DNA of 64,000 bases from an uncultured Bacteroidia bacterium (GCA_903905505.1 CAIVGL010000022.1:83322-147321), one strand, 5' to 3'. Shown: positions 51,279 to 61,736, counted from the first letter of the stretch. The notes: generated by a model from the sequence alone, not told the origin. Translations and numbers: made by a program.

Positions 51279-51418
51279 CCAACCTTCAGGGTTTCTATCT
51301 GACAGAGTACTTGTCAGTCAATCAAACTAAATTTTATTTTCAAGATGCTGGTTTACGGGTCTTAAGTCCTATGAAATACGAGTCTTCTTGCGCCTAAATA
51401 GAGAGGCAAAAACGACTC

Positions 51419-51784
51419 TCAGTGCGGTGCGTTAGGTGAATGTTTTACCAAAGTTATTTTGTTGTTTTCTAGTTCTCTAAAACCTTGATCGTAGCAATAA
51501 AAGTTGATTTTATTGGTTCGGGTTGTATTGGTATAGGTGAAATAGTCGAACCGATACCCTTTTTGAGACAGTTCGTTTTTCGAGGTTGTTATTTTCCCCG
51601 TAGAATTCATGCTCGATAAAATGATATAGTTCTTTTTTAGTATCCGGTTAATGGAGTTGATCACCGTATGTGACTCAAGAAACTGTTTATTATTGAAGGC
51701 ACTTCGGCATTGGTCACTGCAAAATTTCTGATCTGATCGACCTCTGAGTTGCTCAAAGCATTCAAGACATTTTCGACTTTCCAT
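51419..51784 (-). CDS. Small protein with N-terminal zinc-ribbon-like motif
   Basis: KCLECFEQLRGRSDQKFCSDQCRSAFNNK (CxxC..CxxxC pattern). Confidence 0.6.
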   Translation of the reverse strand: MESRKCLECFEQLRGRSDQKFCSDQCRSAFNNKQFLESHTVINSINRILKKNYIILSSMNSTGKITTSKNELSQKGYRFDYFTYTNTTRTNKINFYCYDQGFRELENNKITLVKHSPNAPH

Positions 51785-51909
51785 AGACTTTAATTTAAAA
51801 TTAGGATAACAAAATAGTTCCCCAAAGAACCGTATCCCAATGATTTATAAAAGCATTGGACTACGAATATACAATATTATTTTTGAATAGATGGATAATT
51901 TACTCAAAT

Positions 51910-51953
51910 TATTTCCGTTTTTATCCGACTAACATCGGATAAAAACGGAAATA
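51910..51953. repeat. Perfect inverted repeat, 19-bp arms with 6-nt spacer
   Basis: TATTTCCGTTTTTATCCGA-CTAACA-TCGGATAAAAACGGAAATA. Confidence 0.9.
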
Positions 51954-52022
51954 CCCGATTATTATCCGAATCTAACAGTAAAGAGATCTAATTTGCAGGT
52001 ATATCCATTTATCATAAAAGGG

Positions 52023-52619
52023 ATGCCTGTAATTCGAACCGATACTGTAATCCGCGATCAGCACTTGCTTGATGGTATAGCCGCCGGAGATCCTGGAGCT
52101 TTTGAGCAACTTATGATGTGTTATGTGCAGTCAATTCATGGATTAATTCTTCCTATTGTTCGGACCAATGCAGATGCCGCTTTACTAACTCAGGAGACCT
52201 TTACTAAGGTTTTTGTAAATATTCGTCAATACAATCCGAACTATTCCTTTAGCTCGTGGCTTTATCGTATCGCGCATAACCACGCCATTGATTTTCTAAG
52301 ACGGAAAAAATTCGCTGATCAACTATTTGTCTCGTTTGAATCTGCCGCTCAGCTCGCTGATTTGGGAGCCCAAAATGATTCCCCCAATCCAGAGGAGGTC
52401 TATATTAAGCAAGAGAAGGCTTTCATTCTTCGTAAAATAATAGCTGGGCTCCATGCAAAATATCGAATACCTCTTGAGATGCGCTATTTTAAAGAATACA
52501 CCTATCCGGAGATGGCCTCCGAATTACAACTGCCTATTGGAACGATAAAAGTTCGCTTATGCCGATCGCGCAAATTGCTTCATGAGATGCTGCTCAAGAA
52601 TAATATTACTTGGTCTTAA
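52023..52619 (+). CDS. ECF-type RNA polymerase sigma factor
   Basis: Sigma-70 region 2 NYSFSSWLYRIAHNHAIDFLRRKK; region 4 YRIPLEMRYFKEYTYPEMASELQLPIGTIKVRLCRSRKLL. Track start is a TTG at 51993; ATG 52023 preferred. Confidence 0.9.
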   Translation: MPVIRTDTVIRDQHLLDGIAAGDPGAFEQLMMCYVQSIHGLILPIVRTNADAALLTQETFTKVFVNIRQYNPNYSFSSWLYRIAHNHAIDFLRRKKFADQLFVSFESAAQLADLGAQNDSPNPEEVYIKQEKAFILRKIIAGLHAKYRIPLEMRYFKEYTYPEMASELQLPIGTIKVRLCRSRKLLHEMLLKNNITWS

Positions 52620-52630
52620 CGAATAATATT

Positions 52631-53266
52631 ATGACACAAAGGTTAGAGATCGTACTGAAATATTTTCCTCTGTTAACGGAGGATCAAATCTTGAAATTTA
52701 CTCTCTTATCGCCTCAATATCGTTATTGGACAAGTCTTGTAAAGGTTTTTCCCGAAAAGGATTTTGAGACATTCCATGAGCATCAGGTCCTTCACTCCTT
52801 GGCTATAGCGAAGGTTGTCTCCTTCCCGCCAGGATCAACAATTCTGGATGTGGGAACGGGAGGTGGTTTCCCAGGAATTCCATTGGCTATCTTGTTTCCT
52901 GAATGCAACTTTACACTAATCGATTTTATGCATAAACGGATTAAAGTGGTGCAGTCTGTCATTGATTCCATCGGATTAAAAAATACCTGCGCTATTCATG
53001 GTAAAATTGAAGATTATTTTGAGCAATTTGATTTTGTGGTTTCTCGCGCGGTGAAAGAGTTTCCAATCTTTGTTGGATTAGTTCAAAAGAATTTTGATTT
53101 AAAATTGTTATCGAAGAATTTAAATGGCATCCTCTATTTAAAAGGGGGCAACTTCGAGGATGAATTGGCCAATTTCGATGGGCGGATTAGGGTCTACGAG
53201 ATTTCCGATTTTTTTATGGAGAGCTATTTTCAAGCCAAGAAAATCATCTATTTAACAATGGCTTAA
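52631..53266 (+). CDS. rsmG: 16S rRNA (guanine-N7)-methyltransferase RsmG
   Basis: ILDVGTGGGFPGIPLAILFPECNFTLIDFMHKRIKVVQ; VVSRAVKEFP. Confidence 0.92.
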   Translation: MTQRLEIVLKYFPLLTEDQILKFTLLSPQYRYWTSLVKVFPEKDFETFHEHQVLHSLAIAKVVSFPPGSTILDVGTGGGFPGIPLAILFPECNFTLIDFMHKRIKVVQSVIDSIGLKNTCAIHGKIEDYFEQFDFVVSRAVKEFPIFVGLVQKNFDLKLLSKNLNGILYLKGGNFEDELANFDGRIRVYEISDFFMESYFQAKKIIYLTMA

Positions 53267-53381
53267 ACTTTATAGACGTATAACATTACAATGTGGATTA
53301 TTATGCTTAACTTGAGTAACATTTATTTTAATGCTCTCAAGCATAGCTAGTACCCAGTAAGCGTAATATATTTTATGAAAA

Positions 53382-54848
53382 ATGGGGGGGGGTAAAATGA
53401 AAACTGAGGAGGAAATTCTGCCTACGGGTAAGGACTTATTGTCTATTGAAGATGCCGCTTTAACGAAACATCTCTTAGAACATGAAGTAGAGCGGTTGTC
53501 CGAACTGCTTCATGAAACGGAGCAGAAATTGCTTGTTTCACATAAAGAGATTCGTCATCAAGCAGCTGAACGGCTCAAACTATCAGCTGAACTTCTCCTG
53601 ATCAATAAAGAACGAACTGCTCAAGCTGAGATCGATCTTCAGCATTTGGCTGATCTTACAACTTCAAAGGAGACGGTGGAATTGCAGAGAGATAAGATCA
53701 TGTACATGACAGTCTTGGCAGCAAAAAATCTTGAAAGCAAGATGTTGGAATTGAAATACTATCATGTGTTGGATAATATTGGATTTGCTATATTAATTCA
53801 TCAGGATGGCTCTATTGTCTATTCGAATAGGATTGCAATTGAAGTCTTTAAAGGTAGTCAAGCGAACGATTTACAGGGAAATCCGATCTCCTCACGTTTT
53901 CACAAAGATTATCAGCAGGTTCTGCAGCAGAGGTTTACCGAATTAGTTGAGAAGGCCTTATTTTCAAGTGCCATTGATGTGAAGTGCATTAGGCTGAATG
54001 GTGAAATCTTTGAAGCAGAGGTTCAAAATAGTTTTACGATATACAAAGATAAGCCGGCAATTATTACACAACTGATCGAGACGACTGCTCGAAAATTAAG
54101 GAGGAAAGCCATCGCGGATAAAAGTGAGGATGTTCATAAGTTGATCGTCGCCCGGGATAAGTTCTTCGCAATCATTGCGCATGATCTAAGAGGGCCATTA
54201 GGGGGATTTATGGCTCTGGCAGAGGTTTTAGCCGATAGTACCTATGAATTACCTGAAGAAGAGAAGAGACAAATGATTGCAGAGATGGTCGTTTCGTCAC
54301 GAAATACCTTCAATCTATTGGAAAGTTTGCTCGAGTGGGCAAAAATGGATTTAAACCTGGTCGATTTTAATCCCTCAGTTCTAAATGTTCAATACCTATG
54401 CCTAAACACATATTCTATTTTAGAGGAGTCCGTGAAGGCTAAATCGCTTGAATTCAAGATCGATATACCAGAGGATATTATGGTTTATGCTGATCCGGAT
54501 ATGCTCCAATCCATATTTCGCAACCTGATTTCAAATGCCATTAAATTTACCCACGATAATGGATGTGTTTCCCTTTATTGCAAGCAAGTAAATTCCAATA
54601 AAATTGAAATTTTTGTTGAGGATACAGGCATTGGCATGTCAAATAAAATTTGCGAAAATCTTTTTGACTTGACTTCAAAGGTTAAACGACTAGGAACTAA
54701 TGGCGAGAAGAGTACTGGTTTGGGAATCCATTTGTGTAAACAATTTATTGAAAAGAATGGGGGGGAATTCAACGTTAAATCGATCGAAAACCAAGGATCT
54801 ATATTTTCATTTACACTTCCTAAAGCTCATTCTAAATTAAAGCAATAG
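53382..54848 (+). CDS. PAS-domain sensor histidine kinase
   Basis: FFAIIAHDLRGPLGGFMALAEVL (H-box), NLISNAIKFTHDNG (N-box), DTGIGM, GLGIHLCKQFIEKNGGEF. Start could be 53382 or 53397. Confidence 0.9.
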   Translation: MGGGKMKTEEEILPTGKDLLSIEDAALTKHLLEHEVERLSELLHETEQKLLVSHKEIRHQAAERLKLSAELLLINKERTAQAEIDLQHLADLTTSKETVELQRDKIMYMTVLAAKNLESKMLELKYYHVLDNIGFAILIHQDGSIVYSNRIAIEVFKGSQANDLQGNPISSRFHKDYQQVLQQRFTELVEKALFSSAIDVKCIRLNGEIFEAEVQNSFTIYKDKPAIITQLIETTARKLRRKAIADKSEDVHKLIVARDKFFAIIAHDLRGPLGGFMALAEVLADSTYELPEEEKRQMIAEMVVSSRNTFNLLESLLEWAKMDLNLVDFNPSVLNVQYLCLNTYSILEESVKAKSLEFKIDIPEDIMVYADPDMLQSIFRNLISNAIKFTHDNGCVSLYCKQVNSNKIEIFVEDTGIGMSNKICENLFDLTSKVKRLGTNGEKSTGLGIHLCKQFIEKNGGEFNVKSIENQGSIFSFTLPKAHSKLKQ

Positions 54849-54914
54849 ACTTTGGAGCAATCCCAGCTAAATGATCTGTAATTAATTGTTATTTTTACGT
54901 CTTAGAGATATTCG

Positions 54915-55838
54915 ATGGGGCGTAAGTGGATTGTTTATGGTGCATTATTTATGGCAATGGTTTTTTGGTCATTGTCGTTTGTTTGGATAAAAGAGGCTTA
55001 TCTTGCTTATGGTCCATTGACAACCGTCTTTTTTCGATTGACCATCGCTTCCGTAATTATGGTGACTTATGGCCTTGTCCGAGGAAATTTAGCCAAGATT
55101 AAACCGAAAGATTATCGCATTTTTTTCCTTCTCGCCTTTTTTGAGCCATTTCTCTATTTTTTAGGAGAGAGTTTTGGATTGAAATATGTCTCCAGTACCA
55201 TGGGAGCGATCATCATTGCAACAATCCCCTTGTTTTCGCCAATTGCAGCCTCCCGTTTTCATGGCGAGAAACTCTCTTTACGTATCTTTCTAGGAATTAT
55301 ACTTAGTTTTATTGGTGTAGGGATTGTTGTCTTTGATGATTCCGTTAATTTTATCGTCTCCCCTTTAGGGATTGCGCTAGAGTTTTTGGCTGTCTTCTCA
55401 GCGATCTCCTATACGGTAATCTTAAAGGATTTGGCACTTCAATACAATGTTACCACGATCATAACGGTCCAGAATCTGATCGGTATTGTTTTATTTCTCC
55501 CCTTGTGGCTTATCTTTGAGTTTAAACAGAGTGTGAACACCCCATTTAATCCAGAGGCATTTTTAGCCATTGCAGAACTGGCACTTTTTGCTTCATGCTT
55601 CTCGTTTATTCTTTATACCTATAGTTTAAAAAAGATTGGAATGAATAGGGCTAATCTTTTCATTAATCTTATTCCTGTATTGACAGCAATTTTCGCTTGG
55701 TATTTTCTTAGTGAACCTCTAGGAGTTCGAAAATTAATTGGCATCTCAGTAGTTATTGCCGGATTATTAATTGCTCAACTAAAAATGAAATCTTTTATTG
55801 CCAGATTGGTATCAATTCAACAAGATGGAGGCAGATAG
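54915..55838 (+). CDS. EamA/DMT family transporter
   Basis: 10-TM pattern, two EamA repeats (FWSLSFVWIKEAYLAYGPLTTVFFRL; NLFINLIPVLTAIFAWYFLSEPLGVRKLIGISVVIAGLL). Confidence 0.88.
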   Translation: MGRKWIVYGALFMAMVFWSLSFVWIKEAYLAYGPLTTVFFRLTIASVIMVTYGLVRGNLAKIKPKDYRIFFLLAFFEPFLYFLGESFGLKYVSSTMGAIIIATIPLFSPIAASRFHGEKLSLRIFLGIILSFIGVGIVVFDDSVNFIVSPLGIALEFLAVFSAISYTVILKDLALQYNVTTIITVQNLIGIVLFLPLWLIFEFKQSVNTPFNPEAFLAIAELALFASCFSFILYTYSLKKIGMNRANLFINLIPVLTAIFAWYFLSEPLGVRKLIGISVVIAGLLIAQLKMKSFIARLVSIQQDGGR

Positions 55839-56316
55839 TAAAAATGTAAAAGCCCTTGCAAGGCAGAATCAAGAAGAGACGACCACTTTCTTCAATAAGC
55901 TAAAGCGTAAAAAGCCGAAACAGCTAGACGATATTACACATCGGCTGCACGATCAGGTGTCTGAGAAGTTTAATTGCCTGTTGTGCGCCAATTGTTGCAA
56001 GACAATAAGTCCCATTGTTACCCTCAAGGACATTGAGCGCATTGCCCATAAGCAGAAGATGAAAGAGGTCGATTTTATTGCGAAATACCTTCACATGGAC
56101 GAAGATAATTTCTATGTATTTAATCAAACCCCTTGTCCATTTTTGGGTTCCGATAATTACTGCATGATCTACGAATATCGGCCTAAAGCCTGTCGTGAAT
56201 ATCCGCATACCGATCGTCGTCGATTTTATCAGCTTCTTGATCTAACCATGCATAATCGCGAATTATGCCCAATCGTTTATGAGGTGGTGGAACAATTAAA
56301 GAAAAAGGATCTTTAG
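55825..56316 (+). CDS. YkgJ family cysteine cluster protein
   Basis: FNCLLCANCCKTISPIVTLKDIERIA; CPFLGSDNYCMIYEYRPKACREYPHTDRR; ATG 55825 preferred over 55798. Confidence 0.85.
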   Translation: MEADSKNVKALARQNQEETTTFFNKLKRKKPKQLDDITHRLHDQVSEKFNCLLCANCCKTISPIVTLKDIERIAHKQKMKEVDFIAKYLHMDEDNFYVFNQTPCPFLGSDNYCMIYEYRPKACREYPHTDRRRFYQLLDLTMHNRELCPIVYEVVEQLKKKDL

Positions 56317-56341
56317 AGAAGAGTTCATTTTTCTTCTTTTT

Positions 56342-56427
56342 GAGCCCTCTAAATCTCCCCAAAGGGGAGACTTTTGGCCAGCAATTTAGGCCTTGCCCCC
56401 CCTCCTTGAGAGGGGTAGGGGGAGGTC
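56342..56427. repeat. Intergenic palindromic repeat-like element
   Basis: TCTCCCCAAAGGGGAGA hairpin then CCCCCCCTCCTTGAGAGGGGTAGGGGGAGG. Confidence 0.55.
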
Positions 56428-56518
56428 CAGAAAGAGAATAAATAATTACGACATTATATTGTTCTTTTTACTTAGTTAATGTCTAATCAGTATCTTTGTT
56501 TCTAATCAGTTCAGAACA

Positions 56519-57211
56519 ATGTCAGATAAAGTCAAAAAATTAATCATTGCAATCGATGGGCATTCGTCCTGCGGGAAGAGTACCGTAGCTCGGCAGATTG
56601 CACAGGAGCTGAATTATATCTTTATCGACAGTGGTGCGATGTATCGTGCCGTGACCCTTTATTGCTTGCGTAATCAAATTATTGTTGAGGGAGTTGTTGA
56701 TTTGCCTAAGCTATTGGCCGCTCTCGAAAATATAAAGGTTTATTTTAAGTCTAATCCGTTAACCGGTCAGAACGATATTTGGCTGAATGAGGAGAATGTG
56801 GAAGAGGAGATTCGTCTTCTTCAGGTATCGCAAAATGTTAGTCCGATTGCTGCTGTAGCAGAAGTCCGACGTTTGCTAGTCTCGCTGCAGCATGAGATGG
56901 GAAAGTCTAAAGGTATTGTGATGGATGGTCGTGATATTGGAACGGTCGTATTTCCGAATGCAGACTTAAAGATTTTTATGACTGCTGATCCAAAAGTTAG
57001 AGCCCAGCGACGCTACGATGAGCTTATGGCGAAGGGTGAACAGGTCTCTTTCGAAGAGATTATGACTAATATTGTTGAGCGCGATCGGTATGATGAGACC
57101 CGTGAAGTGAGTCCGCTACGAAAAGCAGACGACGCCATTGTGTTGGATAATAGCTTGATGACACGGGAAGAACAGCTGGTTTGGATTTTTGATAAGGTCA
57201 GTAAAATTTAA
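56519..57211 (+). CDS. cmk: Cytidylate kinase
   Basis: IAIDGHSSCGKSTVARQIAQELNYIFIDSGAMYRAVTLY; VMDGRDIGTVVFPNADLKIFMTA. Confidence 0.95.
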   Translation: MSDKVKKLIIAIDGHSSCGKSTVARQIAQELNYIFIDSGAMYRAVTLYCLRNQIIVEGVVDLPKLLAALENIKVYFKSNPLTGQNDIWLNEENVEEEIRLLQVSQNVSPIAAVAEVRRLLVSLQHEMGKSKGIVMDGRDIGTVVFPNADLKIFMTADPKVRAQRRYDELMAKGEQVSFEEIMTNIVERDRYDETREVSPLRKADDAIVLDNSLMTREEQLVWIFDKVSKI

Positions 57212-57222
57212 AACTCAAGTAC

Positions 57223-58083
57223 ATGATTGTCGCTATTGATAAAAATTCGGGATTTTGCTTTGGCGTAGAAAATGCGGTCAAGAAGGCAGAAGAGATGCTT
57301 CTTCAGTCAGGTGCGCTATTTTGTCTTGGCGATATTGTGCATAACGAGGTTGAAGTGGAACGTCTTGACAAATTAGGGCTTACCACGATTGATCACGATC
57401 GTTATTTTACTTTGCACGATGAGACTGTTTTGATCCGTGCACATGGTGAGCCACCTTCCACCTATGAATATGCAGAAAAGAATAATATTCAACTCATTGA
57501 TGCCACTTGTCCGATTGTGTTGAAGTTGCAACAGCGAATTCGCAAAGATTATTTATCGATTATTCCTGAGCCAATGCAAGTGGTTATCTATGGGAAACCT
57601 GGGCATGCCGAGGTGAATGGTCTTGTGGGGCAGACTGCTGGAGATGCGATTGTGGTAGAGCACCCAGCGGAATTAGAAAAGATTGATTTTTCTCATCCTA
57701 TCGCACTCTATGCTCAAACAACAAAAGATCTGGATGGGTTTCAGATTTTAGAGAAGGAGATTAAGAAGCGAGCTAATGGAAAGCTAGTGGAGGTTAACGA
57801 TACTATTTGCAGGCAAGTATCCAATCGGATTCCTGGCATACGTGATTTTGCAGGCAAGCATGAGCTTGTGCTTTTTGTAAGCGGGAAGAAAAGCTCAAAC
57901 GGTAAATTACTCTTTGAGACTTGTCAAGAGACAAATTCAAACAGTAAGTTTATAGCGAGCTTGGGTGAGATCGACCAAGCTTGGTTTAAGGGGGTTAATT
58001 CCGTAGGGATTTGTGGTGCGACCTCTACCCCGAAGAAACTTTTAGAAGATGTGGCCCATCATGTTGAGGGGCTAGTTTGCTGA
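57223..58083 (+). CDS. ispH: 4-hydroxy-3-methylbut-2-enyl diphosphate reductase
   Basis: SGFCFGVENAVKKAEE; LGDIVHNEVEVERL; IRAHGEPPSTYEYA; DATCPIVLKLQ. Confidence 0.95.
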   Translation: MIVAIDKNSGFCFGVENAVKKAEEMLLQSGALFCLGDIVHNEVEVERLDKLGLTTIDHDRYFTLHDETVLIRAHGEPPSTYEYAEKNNIQLIDATCPIVLKLQQRIRKDYLSIIPEPMQVVIYGKPGHAEVNGLVGQTAGDAIVVEHPAELEKIDFSHPIALYAQTTKDLDGFQILEKEIKKRANGKLVEVNDTICRQVSNRIPGIRDFAGKHELVLFVSGKKSSNGKLLFETCQETNSNSKFIASLGEIDQAWFKGVNSVGICGATSTPKKLLEDVAHHVEGLVC

Positions 58084-58161
58084 AATTTGAAGTAAATTTA
58101 ATGATAAGGTACCAATACTTCATGTTTCTCTGCTAATTTTGTGATTATTAAAATAGAACTT

Positions 58162-59184
58162 ATGAATACAAAAAATATTATCCACATGCCTCACGATTAC
58201 GACGACAGTCCGATAAAAAGGATTGGTGTCTTAACCTCTGGAGGCGATGCTCCCGGAATGAATGCAGCTGTTAGAGCCGTGACTCGGACGGCCATTTTTT
58301 ATGGCCGGGAGGTTGTTGGAATATTTCATGGCTATAAAGGACTGATAGAAAATAATTTAAGATCGCTGGAATCTGGCGATGTGAGTAATATCATTCAGTT
58401 AGGAGGCACGATACTAAAGACTGCTCGAAGCATTGAATTTCGCACATCTGAAGGTCGCCAAAAAGCCTATGAGAATCTTAAAAATGCACAGATAGATGCG
58501 TTAATTGTTATTGGTGGTGATGGTACTTTTACCGGTGCGAGTATTTTTGCCAAGGAATTTGGCATTCCAATAGTCGGTATTCCAGGCACGATAGATAATG
58601 ATCTTTTTGGAACCGATTACACGGTCGGTTATGATACTGCTTTAAATACAATTATCGAAGCTGTCGATAAAATTCGGGATACTGCAACGGCGCACGAGCG
58701 TCTATTCTTTATTGAGGTGATGGGCCGTGATGCTGGGTTTCTTGCTCTAAATGGTGGAATTGCATCTGGCGCTGAGGCGGTGCTTATTCCAGAGACCGAT
58801 ACTGATCTTACAACGTTGGAAAGCCTGATCAAATCGGGTTACCGTCGCAATAAAAATTCCTCTATTGTATTGGTTGCTGAAGGCGAAAAGGCGGGTGGTG
58901 CCTTTAGTATTGCTCGGCAAGTGGAGAAGGATTATCCCCAGTATGATGTGCGGGTAACTGTTCTTGGTCATATTCAGCGAGGAGGCTCTCCAACCGCCTC
59001 CGATCGTATTTTGGCTAGCCGATTAGGTCTTGCTGCTGTTGAAACATTACTTGATGATCAACAGAGCGTGATGGTAGGAATTGAGAATGACGAAATCTCA
59101 CTGGTTCCATTCAATAAGGCCATCAAACAAGACAAAGAGATGAATCGTAAATTGTATGATTCAATTCGGATTTTATCCTCTTAG
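58162..59184 (+). CDS. pfkA: ATP-dependent 6-phosphofructokinase
   Basis: [61 protein letters not shown]. Track start 58141 overlaps a TAATTTTG -7-like box; ATG 58162 preferred. Confidence 0.95.
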   Translation: MNTKNIIHMPHDYDDSPIKRIGVLTSGGDAPGMNAAVRAVTRTAIFYGREVVGIFHGYKGLIENNLRSLESGDVSNIIQLGGTILKTARSIEFRTSEGRQKAYENLKNAQIDALIVIGGDGTFTGASIFAKEFGIPIVGIPGTIDNDLFGTDYTVGYDTALNTIIEAVDKIRDTATAHERLFFIEVMGRDAGFLALNGGIASGAEAVLIPETDTDLTTLESLIKSGYRRNKNSSIVLVAEGEKAGGAFSIARQVEKDYPQYDVRVTVLGHIQRGGSPTASDRILASRLGLAAVETLLDDQQSVMVGIENDEISLVPFNKAIKQDKEMNRKLYDSIRILSS

Positions 59185-59391
59185 GTCATTCCACATCTTT
59201 CGTTTTAGTTGTGAACGTTAATTTACTATAATTCTCGTTTTTTGACCGGCAATTCTTTTGATAGTTCGGGGTATTCTTTTACATTTGAAGCATAGTAAAA
59301 CTTGATAATTTTCAAGAAAAGAGTTGTTTCATATTCTTGATTTTAAGCTTTTACTTACCGAACTTTAAATGTAACCATTCATAACCTAACG

Positions 59392-60195
59392 ATGAAAAGA
59401 TTACGCCTAAATGCCTTTTGTTTTGGTGCCATTTTATTGGCATTAGTCTCTTGTAATCAGTCGAATACAAAAAAAGAAAATTGGATTCAATTGTTTAATG
59501 GGAAAGATCTTAGCGATTGGAATATTAAAATTAAAGGTTCCCCTCTAAACGAGAATTTCAAGAATACCTTCCGTGTTGAAGATGGTTTATTGAAAGTTAG
59601 GTATGATCAGTATGAGAAATTTGATGGTCATTTTGGACATATCTTTTATAAAAAAGCCTATTCTCATTATAAAATTAGGGTAGAATATCGGTTTGTTGGA
59701 GATCAATTAACTGGTGGCCCAGGGTGGGCTTATCGCAATAGCGGTATTATGTTACATGGTCAGAGCCCCGAAAGTATTGAGCTAGATCAAGATTTTCCGG
59801 TTTCTATTGAGGTTCAACTTTTGGGTGGAAATGGGAAAGATGAACGGTCGACCCTTAATGTGTGTACCCCCGGAACAAACATTGTTTTAACTGGTTCATT
59901 ATGGACGACCCATTGCACCAATTCAATTTCCAAAACCTATCATGGCGATCAATGGGTAACCGCTGAGGTGGAGGTTCAAGGTGATTCGTTAATCCGTCAT
60001 ACCATGGAGGGTAAAACGGTATTGCAATATACCAAGCCTCAGCTTGATCCGACTGAGAAATATTATGCGAATCTTCTTCCTGCCAATGGCAACATATTGC
60101 TAAGTAAAGGGACGATCTCCTTGCAGTCGGAGAGCCATTCAATAGATTTTCGTAAAGTCGAACTATTAGACCTTGACACTCAGAATTTGAAGTAG
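59392..60195 (+). CDS. DUF1080 (3-keto-disaccharide hydrolase-like) lipoprotein
   Basis: Lipobox LALVSCNQ; WIQLFNGKDLSDWNIKIKGSPLNENFKNTFRVEDGLLKV; GGPGWAYRNSGIMLHGQ. Confidence 0.88.
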   Translation: MKRLRLNAFCFGAILLALVSCNQSNTKKENWIQLFNGKDLSDWNIKIKGSPLNENFKNTFRVEDGLLKVRYDQYEKFDGHFGHIFYKKAYSHYKIRVEYRFVGDQLTGGPGWAYRNSGIMLHGQSPESIELDQDFPVSIEVQLLGGNGKDERSTLNVCTPGTNIVLTGSLWTTHCTNSISKTYHGDQWVTAEVEVQGDSLIRHTMEGKTVLQYTKPQLDPTEKYYANLLPANGNILLSKGTISLQSESHSIDFRKVELLDLDTQNLK

Positions 60196-60230
60196 TGCTT
60201 GCCTAAGAATATAACCCTAACCTATATTTT

Positions 60231-61736
60231 ATGTTTTATTTATCTCGAATAGTTTTTCTATTTCTGCTTGGCGTACTCTGTATTGACGCTTCAGCAAAGG
60301 TCTCCCTTCCGAATTTTTTTACGAATAACATGGTCTTGCAACGAGGGATGAAAATCTCCGTTTGGGGACAAGCTAGTCCAAATGAAAAGGTTCATGTCTC
60401 TCTTGGCTCCAATAGCGGTGAAACATCAGCCGATGTTACTGGAATATGGGAGGTTAAATTAAAGTCGATGCCTGCTGGCGGCCCCTATACGCTCCAAGTC
60501 AATGGCGAGAATCAGATTAGTGTTACAAATGTCCTTATTGGTGATATCTGGGTTTGCGCTGGTCAATCGAACATGGAACTTCCTGTCAAAAGATCTAATA
60601 ATGCGAAAAAAGAGATTGAAAATGCTAATCATCCAAATCTACGCTTGTTTACCGTCGACCATCAGGCGAATGCCGATAGTACACGAACAAATGTTAAGGG
60701 AGAGTGGAGCGTCTGTGATCCAACAACGGTTGTTATGTTTTCTGGTGTTGGCTATTTCTTTGGCCGTGAATTAGAAAAACAGTTAAACGTTCCAATTGGT
60801 CTAATTGATATTGGCTGGAGCGCGACTCGCATTGAAGGTTGGATAAGCCAAAAGGCTCTTGGCAACTTGGCTTTTGGTCGCAAGGAGGTTGAAAGCTACC
60901 TCACTAACGCTCCTAAGGATGATGCGAATGGACTGATTGGTTACGCTAAATCACTTAAAGTGGCTCAAGAAGCCATTGCTAAGGGAACTCCAAACATTGA
61001 AATCCCTGAGCCACCAAGACCATCAAGAAAAGGTCCTTCTTCGCCGGGAGCTCTGTTTAATTACATGACATATCCCTTGACGCATCTAGGTATTAAAGGT
61101 GTGATCTGGTATCAAGGAGAGGCAAATAGCCGTTCACAACAAAGTGCCACAGATTATCGCACATACCTTCCAACCCTGATTCAAGATTGGAGATCTGCTT
61201 GGAACCAAGGGAACTTCCCTTTCCTATTTGTTCAATTGCCAAACTTCCAGTCTAGTGGTTTCTGGCCACTTATGCGAGAGGCGATGTTGAAGACCTATCT
61301 TGCCGATAAGAAAACAGGGATGGCCGTGACCATTGATGTTGGTCATAAGACTGATATTCATCCTTCTAACAAGCAGGATGTTGGTTACCGCTTGGCTTTG
61401 CAAGCATTAGATGTGGCCTATCACAAAAACATCGTTAGCCAAGGTCCACTTTTTAAGTCTATGAAAGTGAAAAATGGCAAGTCAGTGCTCTCTTTCTCTC
61501 ATGTCGGAACAGGATTAGTTGCCGCCAATGGGGACCTAAAAGGGTTTGAAATTGCTGGTGCAGATCATCTATTTCATCCCGCATCTGGAATTATCACAAA
61601 GAATAAAGTAGAGCTTTCATCCGATAAAGTTGCTGCTCCAGTAGCGGTTCGGTATGCTTGGACGGATTATCCAGAATGTAATCTATACAACAATGAACAC
61701 CTTCCGGCTAGTCCATTTCGGACTGATAGCTGGTAA
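60231..61736 (+). CDS. Sialate O-acetylesterase family protein
   Basis: LPNFFTNNMVLQRGMKISVWGQASPNEKV; WVCAGQSNMELPV; GVIWYQGEANS. Confidence 0.92.
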   Translation: MFYLSRIVFLFLLGVLCIDASAKVSLPNFFTNNMVLQRGMKISVWGQASPNEKVHVSLGSNSGETSADVTGIWEVKLKSMPAGGPYTLQVNGENQISVTNVLIGDIWVCAGQSNMELPVKRSNNAKKEIENANHPNLRLFTVDHQANADSTRTNVKGEWSVCDPTTVVMFSGVGYFFGRELEKQLNVPIGLIDIGWSATRIEGWISQKALGNLAFGRKEVESYLTNAPKDDANGLIGYAKSLKVAQEAIAKGTPNIEIPEPPRPSRKGPSSPGALFNYMTYPLTHLGIKGVIWYQGEANSRSQQSATDYRTYLPTLIQDWRSAWNQGNFPFLFVQLPNFQSSGFWPLMREAMLKTYLADKKTGMAVTIDVGHKTDIHPSNKQDVGYRLALQALDVAYHKNIVSQGPLFKSMKVKNGKSVLSFSHVGTGLVAANGDLKGFEIAGADHLFHPASGIITKNKVELSSDKVAAPVAVRYAWTDYPECNLYNNEHLPASPFRTDSW

